Assembly: GCA_037975125.1 (NCBI GenBank) | Contig: JAJQOW010000238.1 | Coordinates: forward strand, 62,501 to 126,500 | DNA: 64,000 nucleotides | Reading direction: 5' to 3' | Origin: Latrodectus hesperus | Lineage: Eukaryota > Arthropoda > Arachnida > Araneae > Theridiidae | In this document: positions 16,575 to 29,275 of the stretch, one piece after another | Layout: every line of letters begins with the position of its first letter | How positions within the stretch are numbered: position 1 is the stretch's first letter | Translations under genes and position numbers: made by a program | The notes under the pieces: generated by a model | Told to the model about the DNA's origin: nothing | The model's input: only the letters and a program-made list of their open reading frames with translations | Database searches by the model: none

Positions 16575-16791
16575 TATCCAAGTGATCACCCAAATGAAGC
16601 ATCAGTCGCCATCTGCAGTATTGAGAGAGTATAACCATATTTCTCCCCCACTGAATTCCTTCCACTGGTGTGGTGTGGATGTGAAGAAGAGGGCGCTAGT
16701 TTAGATGCGACCTCGTCACCTGAACGTACTTCAAAATGATGAGACGCTAAGTGATAGACGAGTATTCTAAGCCCATTAGCCTTAAGGTACA
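16575..16791. other. GC-richer sequence split by a retrotransposon insertion
   Basis: This segment and 17635-17850 form one continuous older sequence that was interrupted by the 821-bp element at 16803-17623. Joined, they are a GC-richer island of about 430 bp. The family is not recognised; it may itself be an older repeat. Confidence 0.45.
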
Positions 16792-16849
16792 TTCCGGGAC
16801 TTCTTCTTCTTCTTAGAATTGGGTTTGTATGTCATTGGGACCTCTGCTT

Positions 16850-17110
16850 TTATCAGCATTTTGTACCATTAACTCCAAACCCAATGTTTCCTAGTTCCAG
16901 TTGCTCGGGTCACCCACTTTATTAATAAAGTCCGATAACCCTTTAATGGAGTCTAGGTGTAACTCTCTAGTATGGATGATGCCTAAAGAAGTTAATCTAG
17001 GGAGGGCAAGAGCCTCACATTCGTAAATGATATGCTCTGCCGTTTCCTATTGCGTATGACATTTCCAGCAGATAGGGTCTTGCTGAAACAGTCCCATCTG
17101 ATCAGAAAGT
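16850..17110 (-). pseudogene. LINE ORF2 C-terminal tail with Cys-His motif
   Basis: Reads QMGLFQQDPICWKCHTQ, stop, ETAEHIIYECEALALPRLTS and LGIIHTRELHLDSIKG, then LSDFINKVGDPSNWN and another stop. The CxxC...HxxxxC arrangement (CWKC, H of AEH, C of YEC) is the nucleic-acid-binding finger found after the RT or RNase H domain of many R1, I and Jockey-group LINEs. Two stop codons break it. It ends shortly before the AAG-rich tail. Confidence 0.75.
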
Positions 17111-17378
17111 CAGTCATGCTAGGGATAGCTTCCTGACTTTCACTAGAAGAAGATGGTTTGGAGGTCATTTCTACCTCAAGTGAAAGATTCATTGCTGCCC
17201 TTTTACAAGATTGCCTCTGAATTCCCTTGTCTTCTTCAGCAAGGTCTACTTCAGAGGCTTCACCTGCAAATGCAGAAAGGTTTGTTACTTCTTGTGTCTT
17301 TTCAGCCACAAGATAACAATTAAAAAGCTCAGGTAATATAAGTCCACCCAGCATTGCCTGAGTTACTGGGCAAGGCAA
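17110..17378 (-). pseudogene. ORF1-like open frame of the deleted LINE
   Basis: An uninterrupted frame of about 90 residues; the first ATG inside it is at 17354 (MLGGLILPELFNCYL). It is acidic and Ser/Glu-rich (FAGEASEVDLAEEDKGI, SKPSSSSESQEAIPSM), with no zinc knuckle and no recognised domain. The frame runs on into the ORF2-tail sequence but in the wrong phase for it, which marks the deletion junction near 17110. It could be the N-terminus of a LINE ORF1 or a 5' leader peptide; I cannot decide. Confidence 0.45.
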
Positions 17379-17849
17379 ATTACTCTAGAAGTTCGCCAGA
17401 CAACTAGAGGCTCCGTTAAGACACCAATACCGCGATGCCAAATAACCCTAGGCACGGGTCGCTTCGCATAACACAAGGGTTTACGGGAGCTGGTTCGCGG
17501 CCTCTGATTCCATATTCAAGGCTATCCTGTCATTCCCACAGGACATTCGGTGAACCACCACCTGCCGACGTGCCTGGTGGCTGCTCAAGCCCCAGGAAGG
17601 TACACGTACCTCCTGGTTCCAGGTTCCGGGACTTAAATGCCCCTATATTTCTATACGTATTCCGAACACAGTTGAAGATTTTATTCCTGTTGTTCTAAGC
17701 TATGAGGACCCACTTTTGGGCCAGCAATCCTGTTCCCTTTCATATGTTGAGGTGAATGTGACACACTCTTCGCTCTTCCATTAAGATTAAGGTTTCGTAG
17801 AATTGGTCTGCCTCAGAGAGTATATCCAGTGAGAATAAATTTTATAAAA

Positions 17850-20430
17850 ACTCGAATTACTTTAATAAAAATTAAAAATATTAGCATTTACTTTTTTAGA
17901 AGCAACACAGTTAAAATAAATGCCGTCAGCAAACAGGAAGGTGTGTAGAACCATAAGAAATGAATTAGAGAATGCACGTTTCATAAAGAAAAACAAATTA
18001 AAAAGGACAAATCGGGATTATTTGGCCTGAATAAATGAAATGCAGATTATTGATGTAAAATAATCTCACCATTTAAAAGCATTTAAAAGCATACAATGAC
18101 AGTTAGAAAGGACACTCAGAGAAAGCTTGATTTCATACTTAGTCAATAACAACTAGAAAAGACGTCTTGTTGAATAAATAGTCATCTTTTATGAATAAAT
18201 TGTTGTTTCGTTTACACCTCCATGAAAGATCCTAGAAATTTCATCTAATTGTGTTCATTCAATTATAGTGTTGCAACTTTATATTTTATACATAGTTATG
18301 CACTGAAATCTGGAGAAATCAATAAACATCTCTTTTTCCTCCAAACAGAGATGAAAGTCTAATCTCTAAAACCTAAACGTAATGAAAAATTTAAAATTTT
18401 TTTTTCCTTTAAATAATGTGGGCAAGAAATAAAAATTAAAGAAAACATTTGCATTTGGACTTTAATTTTTTATCTGAAATAATAGTAAAAGAATTTTCGT
18501 AACAATATAAAATTGATATATAAGCAAATACAGTTTAAAATACCACTTCACAGAAATAACTGAAAGCCAGAAGTACTGTCAAGATTCAAAAATCAAGGTT
18601 TTTTTTTTTTATCTTATAACCATTAACACACATAATGTATCATTTAAATATTTTAATTTTGGATAGCACATATTTCTAAAAAAGATTAAAATTTGTCTAA
18701 ATTATTTTTATTTCTTTTACTGCCTGATGATCTAGAATTCAAAGACTGGTTTTTAATATAAAAATTCAAACTTTGGCAGAGTTCTTAATCTGACATAGTT
18801 TGTTCTAAGATATGTCTGACTAGTGTTAATTGACAACAGATGGCTCTGAGTACCCACAAATAACAAAAACAAAGCTTACTTCGTACAGCTATATGTTAAA
18901 ATTTAACCATGAGTAACGCAACAAAATTTCTTCTCTAAAAAGAAAAAACAGCAAAGAGCCTCAGAAAATCATAAAAAAAAAATAAGTGGCAGTTTTTAAA
19001 AAAAAAAAAAAAAAAAAAATACGTGCAAACATAATAGGAGTTTACAAATTGCAAATTTTTAATCCTGTCTTGGTCTGGTTTCATTTGTTTGACACTAAAA
19101 GTACATTTTTGGCAGTATATGTACATCGAAAAATATGTTCATCGGATTACCCTTTCTTTCTACTTTTTCAATAGGTAATTTTTAAAAGTATATGCATTTG
19201 CCTTTTTTAATTTTATAAAACATTTTTTGTCTACTCCAACGAAAGTGATTTCGGTTTTCCTTTTGTGATGCCAATCAGAAATTTAATGAAACGCGGATGA
19301 AAGGAATCGCAATAATTCAATGTTTAATAGCTTTATAACAAAAAAAACGAATCTTCAAATATTCCACGCTTTCTTTTTATCTGATTTTACTTGATTTATT
19401 TGGAAAATCTCATTTTGAGGTACAAAACAAACCTAATAATATAATAAGAATTGTTAATTTTCCAAATCATAATTTCGGGACCGAGACATTTACCACTAGA
19501 AACCAGTGCCTATGAAAACTGATAGGTTTGGCCATCTACTCCTTACACTCAACGAAGCATAAGCGTAATTAATTTAAAATTCCAGTAAAATTACGAAAAA
19601 AATTGAAAGGATGAAAAAGTTAATAGCATAACCATCTTCACAGACGTCTCCATTTTCATCTGGCTACTATTCTCAAAGCCTGTGATAATTAATCACTAAA
19701 AGTATTCAAGTTTTTCCAGCTTTCCTAACATATTTTTCTCCTTTGTTCATTATCTCTATGTAAACAAAAGATTTCATAAATTATACATAAATAAATAAAT
19801 AAGAACCAATAAATTCATCGCTTTTATATTACATTTTGTAAAGAAAAATTTATGAGTGATTAATCTATACCAATTTCGATTTAAAGTGCTTGCAAATTAG
19901 CCAGATATTCTGTAAAAGAAAGTGTCATTTTATGAGAAAGATATTGAATTTATCAAGCACTACTTGATACATGAAAAAGCGTCAAAACATATTATTCATC
20001 ACCCTTTTTCATTTCAATTCAATTTTCCCATGAAAGTATTATTAGTTTATTTTAAAGCATAAATTTTAAATCTGAAGGAGAACAGTAATGTATGGTGTAA
20101 AAACTTTGTTTGTTTGATTTTAGGTGAAGAAATTTGAATGAAATAAGTTCATTTTGATTAAAACAAACACCAAAATATTAGAAATGTTAATTTTTGTAAC
20201 AAAAAAAACTCAATAAAAAGCATACTAATGTTGATAAATTATGTAAAACAACTTAATAAATAGGATTTATAAATACATGGAAACCAATGCGAACAAAGTT
20301 AGTATTTTTTAGCCTGAGCATCTCCACATTAATGCCACCAGTATTTTGTCGAAAAAAATGTATAACTCAATTATCACAAACATTATAATAATGGTGATTC
20401 ATTAATTCATAAATTTGTTATACATTTTTT
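17850..20430. other. Anonymous DNA
   Basis: AT-rich with homopolymer runs (poly-T near 18600, poly-A near 19000). Open frames of 60 residues near 18935-19174 run through the poly-A and are not credible genes. Nothing recognised. Confidence 0.55.
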
Positions 20431-20439
20431 TAAATTTCG

Positions 20440-20830
20440 GTGTTTTTTTCCCCCCATTGATGAAATGTCCAGTTTGCGTGATTCTTACTCTTATCCCTCT
20501 AAACGGCGGCATCAATTCTCATGGCGTTTGCTGATTTGTTTCAGAGTCTATTCACCTTCAGAAATATATATTGATCATCTACTGCAGTTATTTTTCTAGG
20601 GTGGCCACCACCAATCTTTCTAACAGCTGTATTTATAGTTTTGATAGTTTTCGAAGAGCTAGAAACAAATCCTTTGTTGACTTTGAAATCTTCAGTTACA
20701 TAAATGACACTCTTCCTCCATCTATCCCACTATTCCTCTAAAAGTAAAGTCATCTAGAGGATTTCTTCTAGATATATTTCACAAAGGAATTCACCGCACT
20801 AACAGCGAAATGTTTTAATTGAAACTTTGT
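20440..20830 (-). pseudogene. Tc1-like transposase N-terminal relic
   Basis: Read on the minus strand: ITEDFKVNKGFVSSSSKTIK, then INTAVRKIGGGHPRKITAV, DDQYIFLKVNRL, stop, and NKSANAMRIDAAV, stop. This matches the paired helix-turn-helix region of Tc1-like transposases, where a GRPRKTT-type AT-hook-like motif is followed by a DxxI/L segment. Nothing of the catalytic domain was found downstream, so it is a heavily decayed N-terminal piece. Confidence 0.55.
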
Positions 20831-21079
20831 TCACATTAAAAACAGCCTTCCAATTTATTATACTCTTGAGCTGTGCAGATGGACATCCCTCTTTTTATGT
20901 ACGCTCATATCGCCTGTGACGTTTTGTTCCTGAAATTTGAATATATATGACCTTCTATTGAATTGCGTACCCCTTTTATTGAGAGTAAGAACCACTTTTT
21001 TGCATTTTTATCGCTATCTACCTAAAATTTTCATTGTTGTCTGTTCCACGCCATCTTAAAATTCTTAATCAAGCTTAAA

Positions 21080-22439
21080 TCTCTTGATCTATGTTTTATA
21101 ATCTTTTTCTGATAATAAAATATTTACAAATGAATTCAAAAACAAATCTTGATTGTATTTAATATTAATAATTATTAGAAAAAAATTTTTTTTTTAATTA
21201 TTTTAAACATCTTTAAAAAATTTTTTTAAAAAATTAATGTTCTTAGGTTGTTTTCTTTTTAACCTATATTTGGCTATACCTAATATTTTCACAATATTGC
21301 TTTCACACTTTCCAGAACATTGAAATATAAATAAGAAATTAAAAATAAACATCCTTATGCAAATATGGATGCAATATATTAAAAATGAACATTATTCAAA
21401 TATTCAAAGTTGTGTTCTAGGAAATTTGCTGTAAGGGGAAGTTGAATGTTATCCACGTTCGAGAGTGAAGACAGTTTTATATATTTGTTTATGAAAAATT
21501 AATGAAGGAAAAAAAGGAAAAAATAAATTCTTGTTAGTTACTTTAATATTTTTCATAATTTGTGATAATATTTCAGGAAAATAATGAGTCTACGTAAGTC
21601 CAAGTATTAATAAAAGTATTTTTTTCGGTCTGGATAATGAAAAAACTTCAGATATAATAAAGCGTTCGAAAGCGTTTTATGATTAAAAAAAAAATCGAAT
21701 CTCCCATCTTTGGATATTTTAATCTGCAAGATGCGTTAATTACTTCAAAGTAATTACCAAAATTATTGAATAATAAAAAAATAGTTAATATTGATTCATA
21801 TATTCTAAAAGTAGTACATAAGACATTCTATCATGGAGATGAAAAAGTATGTTTTTATAAATAATAACAATTAATCAAATTAAAAAATAAGGCATATTTA
21901 ATTGCATAAACGGTCGCATATTATTATATGTTCCTGGTTTCAAAAATTTTGTTATTTAGAGAGAATTAAAGCTTAACATAAGCGACTAAGTAATAATGTA
22001 AAGAGTAAATACTAGTTGCAATTTGTTTTAAAGAAGACAGTTTTTGATGCATTATTTTATTTTCTGCTACAGTAAAAAATTAATTAATAACCATTTAATT
22101 TATTATACATGAAAACTTGTTTTATTTGATCAATTTCTAAATGTTTCGAGAAAACGTTTGTGTAAAAGAATTATTATATATAAATCTTTCATTTCAAAAC
22201 TTCGATTTCTGAAGAGTTCAGTAAGTGCATACAGATTAGATTACTGAATACTTAGTTATACAAGCATCAAATAATTCTGTATTTAAAAATTAATATGTAA
22301 AATTAATTGGTGTAATCTCAGTAATTATATATAGAGATAAAAATAGAGTTAATGAATCTTCTAATCCTAAACTGACTTTTAAAAAAATTATGTAGAACAT
22401 CAAATTCCAGAAATTTATTCCTAATAGATTTTTTAAATA
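21080..22439. other. Anonymous AT-rich DNA
   Basis: No coding, RNA or repeat feature recognised. Confidence 0.6.
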
Positions 22440-22926
22440 CTAATCCACACTTCAAGCTAAACTAACAGCCGATTTATTAACATTCTCGCCTTCATCTGAA
22501 CAGTGCATGTGTTTCAATCCCACTTTAGCTTGGATTTGAACGTGAACGACAGCAGGACTCTCTGTACCTAACCCAGGGAGGGTTCTACCAGTTTGGGTGG
22601 AGTCTGCTGAAGAGAAAGAATGAAGCACCAGAGGGGAGCGCCACCCCTGCCTTGTGGTCACGAGCTCCCAACACAACAGCTCAAATCAGCGTAGGAGGGT
22701 AGTTGCCTCACTGTTGCCATTGAATGCCTCCAGTAAACAAGTTTATATAGACTTTGGAACCTAGAATGATCTTGTGCATTTAATTGACCATTGGTCCAAG
22801 ACCTGGTTTGTTCTTCAAATGGGAAGTACCGGTGGAGGAATTTTGTTAATGTCCCTAGTGGCTTAGGATGACCGTCCATCGAAGTTTTGAGATATCGCTT
22901 CTTCTTCATTGATTCTTGGGCCCTCA

Positions 22927-25900
22927 TCATCGTTCAGGAATTATTAGTTCCATGTGCTCCGAGAGGAATATTACCAGCAAGATGATTTTGACTTTTGCTT
23001 GCGGATGGTGGACAAAATTTTTCAACCATTCTACAGGTGTTCGCGGGGGATAGTAAAATGCCAGGAGCTGGTTAGTGGGCAAGATGTGGCATAGTGAAGT
23101 GGGTCACTCGTATCACCACAGGCACAGCTGTCGCTTGGCAGAGCACCAATTCTATATAGATAGTTCGGGACTGGGCCTTGTCCCGTGACGAACAATGTAA
23201 TTTGTCTTGGCGAGAATTGGTTATCAGGTTTAATTTTTGGAATTATATTTATGTACCAGGCAACCTGTAGTAGCTTGGTCCCATGACAGTTGCCAGGTTT
23301 GAATGGCCTTTGTTTTGAATTCCTTTTTGTAAAAAGATTTTGGGGTGGGCAGATCTATTTGAGGTTCGGTCGCTGTTGTGGCTTCTTTTGCCAGTCTGTC
23401 AGTGGTCTCGTTGCCTTCTAGTCCGACGTGCGCTTTAACCCATCCGAGATGTACGTTGTTGGTGATGTTGATCTCTCGTTGGATTTCGCGGGCCAGTGGA
23501 CTTGTTGTGGTAGGGTTGCTTATGATCATGAGTGCTGCTTGGCTGTCTGGCCATATGCTGCTTTTCTCTGCTCTTGTCTTTGCCCAGATTACAGCTTTTA
23601 GAAAAGCATACAGTTCCGCCTGAAAGACAGTGTTGTTTGAGTTGAGCCTGAATTTCTAGGAGTGGATGATGTTACCGTCTAAGACGGCTACAAAGGCTGC
23701 TCAAACATTATCATCCATTTTGGAGCCATCGGTATATATCTAACAGATGCTCTGATCCCTTTTTGAGTGTTGATCATTTCCTAGACTGATGTGGTTGTCT
23801 ACTTGGAAGTTTCCTGGGTTGATGGTGAGCTTGGAGAATTTTTTTTCAATAAGCTCTGTGCAGGTTTGCTTGATGGCGTATTTGGTTTTGGCCTAAATTT
23901 CGATGAAAAGATGTAGGGGCATAATCCCTGTAATTACTTGAAGGGATGAAATGGCCGTTGTTTTAAAGGCTCCCGTGATGTTGAGGAGGAATTTTCTTTG
24001 GATTTTGTCCAGTAAAAGCTGATTTCTTACACCTAGATTCCTACCCCATATCATTGCCCCATAGGCCATTATTTTTTCGGCAACCGGTTTGTAGAGGACA
24101 GCTCTGTGTTTTGAGGAGAAACCCCAGATGGATCCCGCCAGCCGTAGGAGCTGTTGGTGTACTCTAGAGGCTTTGGCTCCTAGATTTTTAATATGAGTAG
24201 ACCAGTAAAAATTTTCGTCTATTATGACGCCCAACAGTTTGAGTGATTTAACTCTTTTTATTTTTAGGTTATCCCAGTAGATCTAGAGGCCACACTGCAA
24301 TTTTTTAAACAGTATATAGTGTGACTTGTCTACTGTATGTTCCAATTTGTGATTGGTGGTCCACTTCCTAAAGATGTTGAGAGCTTCTGGGGCTAGTCTG
24401 CCCAATTTTCTCTCGTTATTGGCCACGACCACAAATGTAAAATCATCTGCAAAGCCTGGAGGATGATATGCGAGTTTGGGTCGATGTCTTTCCCAATTGA
24501 GGACCAGTTAAATTGCAAAGGTTCGTCTGCGAGCAGATTCCACATAATTGGGCCGCTGCATGATCCTTGTTGGCATCCCATTGATTGTTTTTGTATTGTC
24601 AGACCCTGGTTTGTGTTTATTGCCACTTCTCTGCTTTTCAGGTTACTAAAAGGATATTAAGTATTTTCGAGGGGCAACCTTTGCTGTCTAGGGCCTGCAT
24701 GATGGAGTTATGCGGGACTGAGTTGAAGGCTCCTTTAATGTCAAGGGAGATGATTCAACAATGTTTAGCCGATGTTTTGGCTGCGTTGAAATTTTGCATG
24801 AGGTGTTGTAGTGCATCCTCCACAGACTTCCCTCGTCTAAAATCGAACTGGCTGTCATGAAGAAGATGTTTTTCTCAAGGTAGTAAGTGATTCTTGTAGT
24901 GATTATCTTTTCTAGTAGTTTACCCAATGTTGGTAATAATGTAATCGGTCTATATGACTTTACCTTGTTTATGTCTTTCCCTTCTTTATAGAAGAGAATG
25001 ATGGTTCCGAATTTTAGGCTCTGTGGAAAATGGTTAAGTTTCCAACAAGTCTGGAGGTACGTAGTCAACAGTGTTGGGAAATTTTGGTGGATTACTTTAA
25101 GGATGATATTGTCTATTCCATCTGGTCCGGGAGCTTTTCCATTTAGGATAGATGTTATTGTTCGAGTGATTTCTCCTTGGCTGAGGTCTGATTCTGAATT
25201 ATCTTCCAGGCAGCTAAATGGGTAGATGCTTTATGGGGGAAAAAGTTCTTCCAGGATTTTCTTTGCAAAGGTGATTAAATTGCCCGTTTGGGTTCCTGTG
25301 CTAAACAAACTTGATGGGGGTGCAGATTTTTTTAATGTAGCTTTATAGATTTTCCCATATGGGTTTGTAGCGGAGGGGCAAATTTCGCGACAGCAGGCTC
25401 ATTTTGCAGATCTAATTTCTTTAATAAATGTTGCTTTAGCTTTTTTTATATGTAAGATAGAGTCTGGCTTTGCATTTGTTGTCTGCGCGTTGTGCTTGGC
25501 GTCTGAGGGAGTTGAGTTCTCTTTTCTTCTTTGCCATTGCTGCAGTCCACCAATTGGATAAGATGTTATGTTTATGCTTGGTTTTTTTATAAGCTTTGGT
25601 ACAGCTAATTATAAGTTGGTCCTGTAGTGCTAAGGTGGCTTCATCCAATTGGTGTTTTGTGCAGCAGTCTAAGAGGTTCTGTGTTATTGTTGGTATGAAA
25701 GGATGGAGAATATTTATCAATTTTTTATGGTTCCCATATTTTGTTTTAAATCTTGTGATTATATGTGTGTCCGGAGGCTTGGTTAGTTGGATCTGGATGT
25801 ATTTATGGTCACTTAAGGTTTCGATGTCTAGAACTTCCCATGTACATTTTTGTGGCCAATATCGGGTTTGAATCAATTGTTATATCCGGCAATCTTTCGT

Positions 25901-26513
25901 GAGTTGAAGAAAGAAAGGTCGGTGGAGCTCCCGTTGTATTCAGAAGGTGGAGGTTGTTGGTGGTTATGAATTCCAATAGTTGTCCTCCTCTGGAGTCGTT
26001 GTCTTTATAACCCCAGAGCATAGGGTGCGCATTTAGATCTGCCCCCATGAGGTAATCCTTATTGCCTAGTTTACTGTTCGAGATCTTGGATAGTGTCCAT
26101 GATGGTTGGTTGAGATGTTTGTTGATCCCTATGTCTGTGGCTGTATGCTGAGATGATGGTGAGCGGAATATTGGCTCCTGAAATATTAACTGCTATTGCT
26201 GTTTCGGTTTTCCAGAGTAGGATTGGGTTGATGTTAGCTACTGCAATTATTCCTGCTTTGGCATTGCCTGCGAGCCTGTATGTCCACGAGCTTGGTATGC
26301 CCAGTATTTCGTTGTCCTTGTTCAGGTGGGGTTCCTGGATGGCGAAGATATTTACGTTGTGTGTATTTGTGCAATGATTTGTAGTTGGTCAGTCGGTGTG
26401 CTGGATCTCATTAAGTTGATTTGGATGATAGTGGTTTTTGGAGGGCTGTAATGGGACTGAATATTATCTCTATGTGTTGGGTCGTTGGTGGGTTGTTTGT
26501 TATTGTTGCTCAT
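22927..26513 (-). pseudogene. LINE ORF2: endonuclease, reverse transcriptase, RNase H
   Basis: In an intact copy this protein nicks the target and reverse transcribes the element RNA there. ORF2 starts MSNNNKQPTNDPTHRDN at 26513. Endonuclease motifs read IFAIQEPHLNKDNEILG (catalytic Glu), GADLNAHPMLWGYKDNDSRG and ETLSDHKYIQI (the terminal SDH). Reverse transcriptase motifs are KDINKVKSYRPITLLPTLGK, QGSCSGPIMWNLLADEPLQF and, after a frameshift, GFADDFTFVVVANNE with FADD at 24442-24453. RNase H reads YTDGSKMDDN, FQAELYAFLKAVIWAK, IWPDSQAALMI and HVGLEGNETTDRLAKEA, so its D-E-D-D residues remain. The C-terminal finger reads LPSDSCACGDTSDPLHYATS; the frame ends SEHMELIIPER at 22929. At least six stops or frameshifts inactivate it. 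A normal length of about 1,190 residues fits the span. Confidence 0.92.
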
Positions 26514-26515
26514 GT

Positions 26516-27509
26516 TCAAATTGTTGAAGTTGTTGGTAACTTAGTTTGATTGGTGTAGATGTGTACGGTATACTCGGCATTGTGTTGAAAACGCTGTGGG
26601 GTTCGTGGGGTAATTGGCTCCATTTCTATGGCAACCCAGCAATTAATACATTCCAGAAACTTCGCCTTACATTCATCTTCAGTATGGTTATAGCCGCACT
26701 TGCCGCAGATTCTTCTGTATTTAGAGTTTGAGCTCAAGTGACCATAGTCATGGTAGTTGAAGCACCGTATAATGCGCTTGTGAGGCCTGATATAGGCTTT
26801 AATAAAACCAAAGTGTATGGTGCTTGTTTTTAGGAGTGAGTGCTCTGTAGCACAGTCCACTTCAAGTATTAGGTGCTGCAGTTTATCATTTGATCTATGT
26901 GTTTTAATTTCCATTATTTTTATGTGGGCATCAGTTAGGATGTCTTGTTTGCTGGATGATAACATGCTGTGAATGTTATCGTCTGTGACTTGTATTGGGG
27001 CTCTTAAAATGATGACCTTGTGCCTTATGGTGGGTTCCTCAGTATTTATATTGTTGTCGATTATTTGATCGTTGTCTTCCTTTCTTCATCATTGCGCTTC
27101 TTTAATATTTCGTATTAGGTTGGCTTGCATGTTTGCTTTCCTGTTGGTTGGCTAGTTGTGTGCAGATTATTTATCAGTTTTCATTATTTCATTTTGTAGG
27201 TTAGTGAGTGCTTGTAGGTTGTCACTAATCTGCCCCACTTGAGCATTTATTGTTGCTCTGTTGTGGTGAACCACTGTTTCTTCTGGTCTTGTAAGATGCT
27301 GTCTTAATTGATCCAATAGATTTTGCGCTTGCATTCTTTATAGCCTGGGAGGTAGAATTTTTCCCCTGTCTTGGCTGTTAAAATTTTCTCCAGGTCTTCC
27401 AAAAACCGTTGTTTTGTTCGTACTCGTTGTTTGCATTTTGGCTACAATCATCCTGCTGTAATAAAGGGGCAGGAGGAGAATAGTCCTCTGATTGTTGCTG
27501 TAAGTCCAT
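26516..27509 (-). pseudogene. LINE ORF1: RNA-binding protein with zinc knuckles
   Basis: Coats the element RNA in intact copies. The likely start is MDLQQQSEDYSPPAPLLQQD at 27509, upstream of several frame breaks. After a frameshift the frame reads RFLEDLEKILTAKTGEKFYL PGYK, and after an apparent one-base loss MQAQNLLDQLRQHLTRPEE (from 27334), a helical Gln/Leu-rich region that stops at TDK near 27168. The C-terminal half is open from about 27060: EEPTIRHKVIILRAPIQVTD leads into the RNA-binding region, then IRCFNYHDYGHLSS, CGKCGYNHTEDEC and CINC form a run of Cys/His fingers. The first finger has lost one Cys (CFNY for CxxC). The TGA at 26518-26516 lies two bases before the ORF2 ATG. Confidence 0.85.
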
Positions 27510-27855
27510 TGTTAAAAAGTATTTTTATCGTTAGCAAGAGAAAAAATTATAAAGTATAAAAATTGTGTAGTACTGGAGTCCAAAGCAAGATAATTCGGCA
27601 GTGACCCAGATACCCCTCTACTCCACCCTAACACACACCATACACGCCTGACACATGGACTCACTGGGTGGACTCCCATGAGTATGCGCAACTGTTTGCT
27701 TCAATGTGCGTAAGTTAGTTTTAAATTATAATTAGTATTAACTATAAATTAGTCATAAAAATTATAAATTAGATCATTTTGTGACTTCTAATAGGTTTGT
27801 AACTGGGATTTGTAGATTCCTGTTCCCCAATGTTCCTCTAGTGCAATGCAATTAA

Positions 27856-28181
<326 letters not shown>

Positions 28182-28190
28182 TTAAAAAAG

Positions 28191-29075
28191 TGATTTGGCC
28201 AAGAAATGATGCTTTGCAAAAGCAATTTCGGAGTTAACTCTTGGTAAGCAGTGGTTCAGCAAAAAGACAAGGTCCAAAAAGTGAATTAAGAATGAGTAAA
28301 ATATGTTGATATAAAAAAAAGAAATGCTTCCTTGGGGTCTTGTTAGAAACGCAAGAGAAAACTACGAATTTAGAAATTATCTCTGTGTCTCTAGGACAAT
28401 TAGGATCCGAGAAAACCATTGTTTAAAATTTTATTAATTTAGGAATTGGGCACGGGAGTTTGGCGACCGAAGGGCTAAGAAAGAAATAAGAAAAGAGGGC
28501 TTGCTTAGTTGCAAAAAAATAAATAAATAATAATAAATTGACTTGGAAAAGATAATACTACTGCAATACATATACTGGGGGAGAAATGAGGTACCATTGG
28601 ATAAAACAAGGAAGAATGCAATTTTATGTTCATTAAATTGGTAATAAAAATTATACTAATTAAAATTTTGTAAAAATAAAATAAAAATATTTAGAATCAT
28701 AGGAGTCCGCTCCGAATAATATCAATAGATTGGAGTGAATTGGTTGATTGATAAAAGTTATGGCAGTTTTAAAATAGAAATTGTATATAAACAGTAAGAT
28801 ACTTTATTATTTGACATTTTTATACAAGTTTCAAAATTTAAAGGAATTGAACTATTTCACATACATTAACAATATAGAATAATTTTTTTAATCTTTAAGC
28901 AGTCCATTCCAATCTAATATTTATTCCAAGTCGATTGGACAATTTGAGCGATAGTAATTAAGAAAAGATAATTAAAAAAATAAAATAAATTTTGTTGAAA
29001 TTTGTCACAAATATGGATTATTTATTTTTAATAATTATCCGAGAACTCTTGATCTAATAATAAATAAAAAAAAAG
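28191..29075 (+). repeat. Direct duplication, unit A (about 0.88 kb)
   Basis: Aligns along its whole length with 29276-30110 in the same orientation. Shared blocks include GCAAAAGCAATTT, GTAAGCAGTG, GAGAAAACCA, GAGTCCGCTCCGAA, GATTGGA, GTTTTAAAATA, ATTGTATATAAA, TATACAAGTTT, CACTCCAA/CATTCCAA and TTTATTCCAAGT. Divergence is perhaps 20-25 percent, so the duplication is not recent. No protein domain is visible; it may be a satellite monomer, a pair of LTRs, or two tandem transposon relics. Confidence 0.75.
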
Positions 29076-29157
29076 GTGAAAAATAAAAAAACCTATTCAT
29101 TGTATATTTAATGGAAAAAATATAAGTATATATTAAAAAGTGATTTGAGAGAAAGAA

Positions 29158-29212
29158 AAGAATAAAATAAAATAAATAAATAAATAAAAATAAATAAAAT
29201 AAAATAAAATTA
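29158..29212. repeat. AAATAA-type simple repeat
   Basis: A low-complexity run of AATAA and AAATA units between the two large duplicated units. Confidence 0.85.
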
Positions 29213-29275
29213 GATAAACATTTCCCTGTTTATTTTAAAATTTAGTGGATAGTAAATAAATATATTAAATATGGC

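Larger units (their letters stand above)
16803..17623 (-). mobile_element. Internally deleted non-LTR retrotransposon with 11-bp target duplication
   Basis: Bounded by direct repeats of TTCCGGGACTT at 16792-16802 and 17624-17634. On the minus strand it starts with a GC-rich 5' region (17400-17623), continues with an ORF1-like open frame (17110-17378), and jumps to the very C-terminal tail of a LINE ORF2 (16850-17110). It ends in an AAG-repeat tail at 16803-16815. Reverse transcriptase and endonuclease are missing. This layout, with both ends kept and the middle lost, fits a non-autonomous LINE derivative moved in trans. The target repeats support a single insertion event. Confidence 0.75.
22440..27710 (-). 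mobile_element. I-group LINE retrotransposon, near full length
   Basis: A minus-strand non-LTR retrotransposon of about 5.2 kb. The 5' untranslated region is at about 27510-27710, ORF1 at 27509-26516, ORF2 at 26513-22927, and a 3' untranslated region of nearly 490 bp ends near 22440 with AATAAATCGGCT, which includes a polyadenylation-like signal. ORF1 and ORF2 are separated by only two bases, as is common in this group. Presence of both an apurinic-type endonuclease and an RNase H domain points to the I/LOA/R1 assemblage. Many stops and frameshifts mean it is inactive, but all domains can still be read. Target duplications were not found, so the exact ends are approximate. Confidence 0.9.

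Noticed and set aside
22452..22930. Minus-strand frames of 74 and 90 residues after LINE ORF2
   Set aside because: They lie after the ORF2 stop in the 3' untranslated region, overlap each other, and show no domain.
23378..26731. Several plus-strand frames of 60-90 residues across the LINE
   Set aside because: All are antisense to the LINE ORF1/ORF2 frames and match no family.
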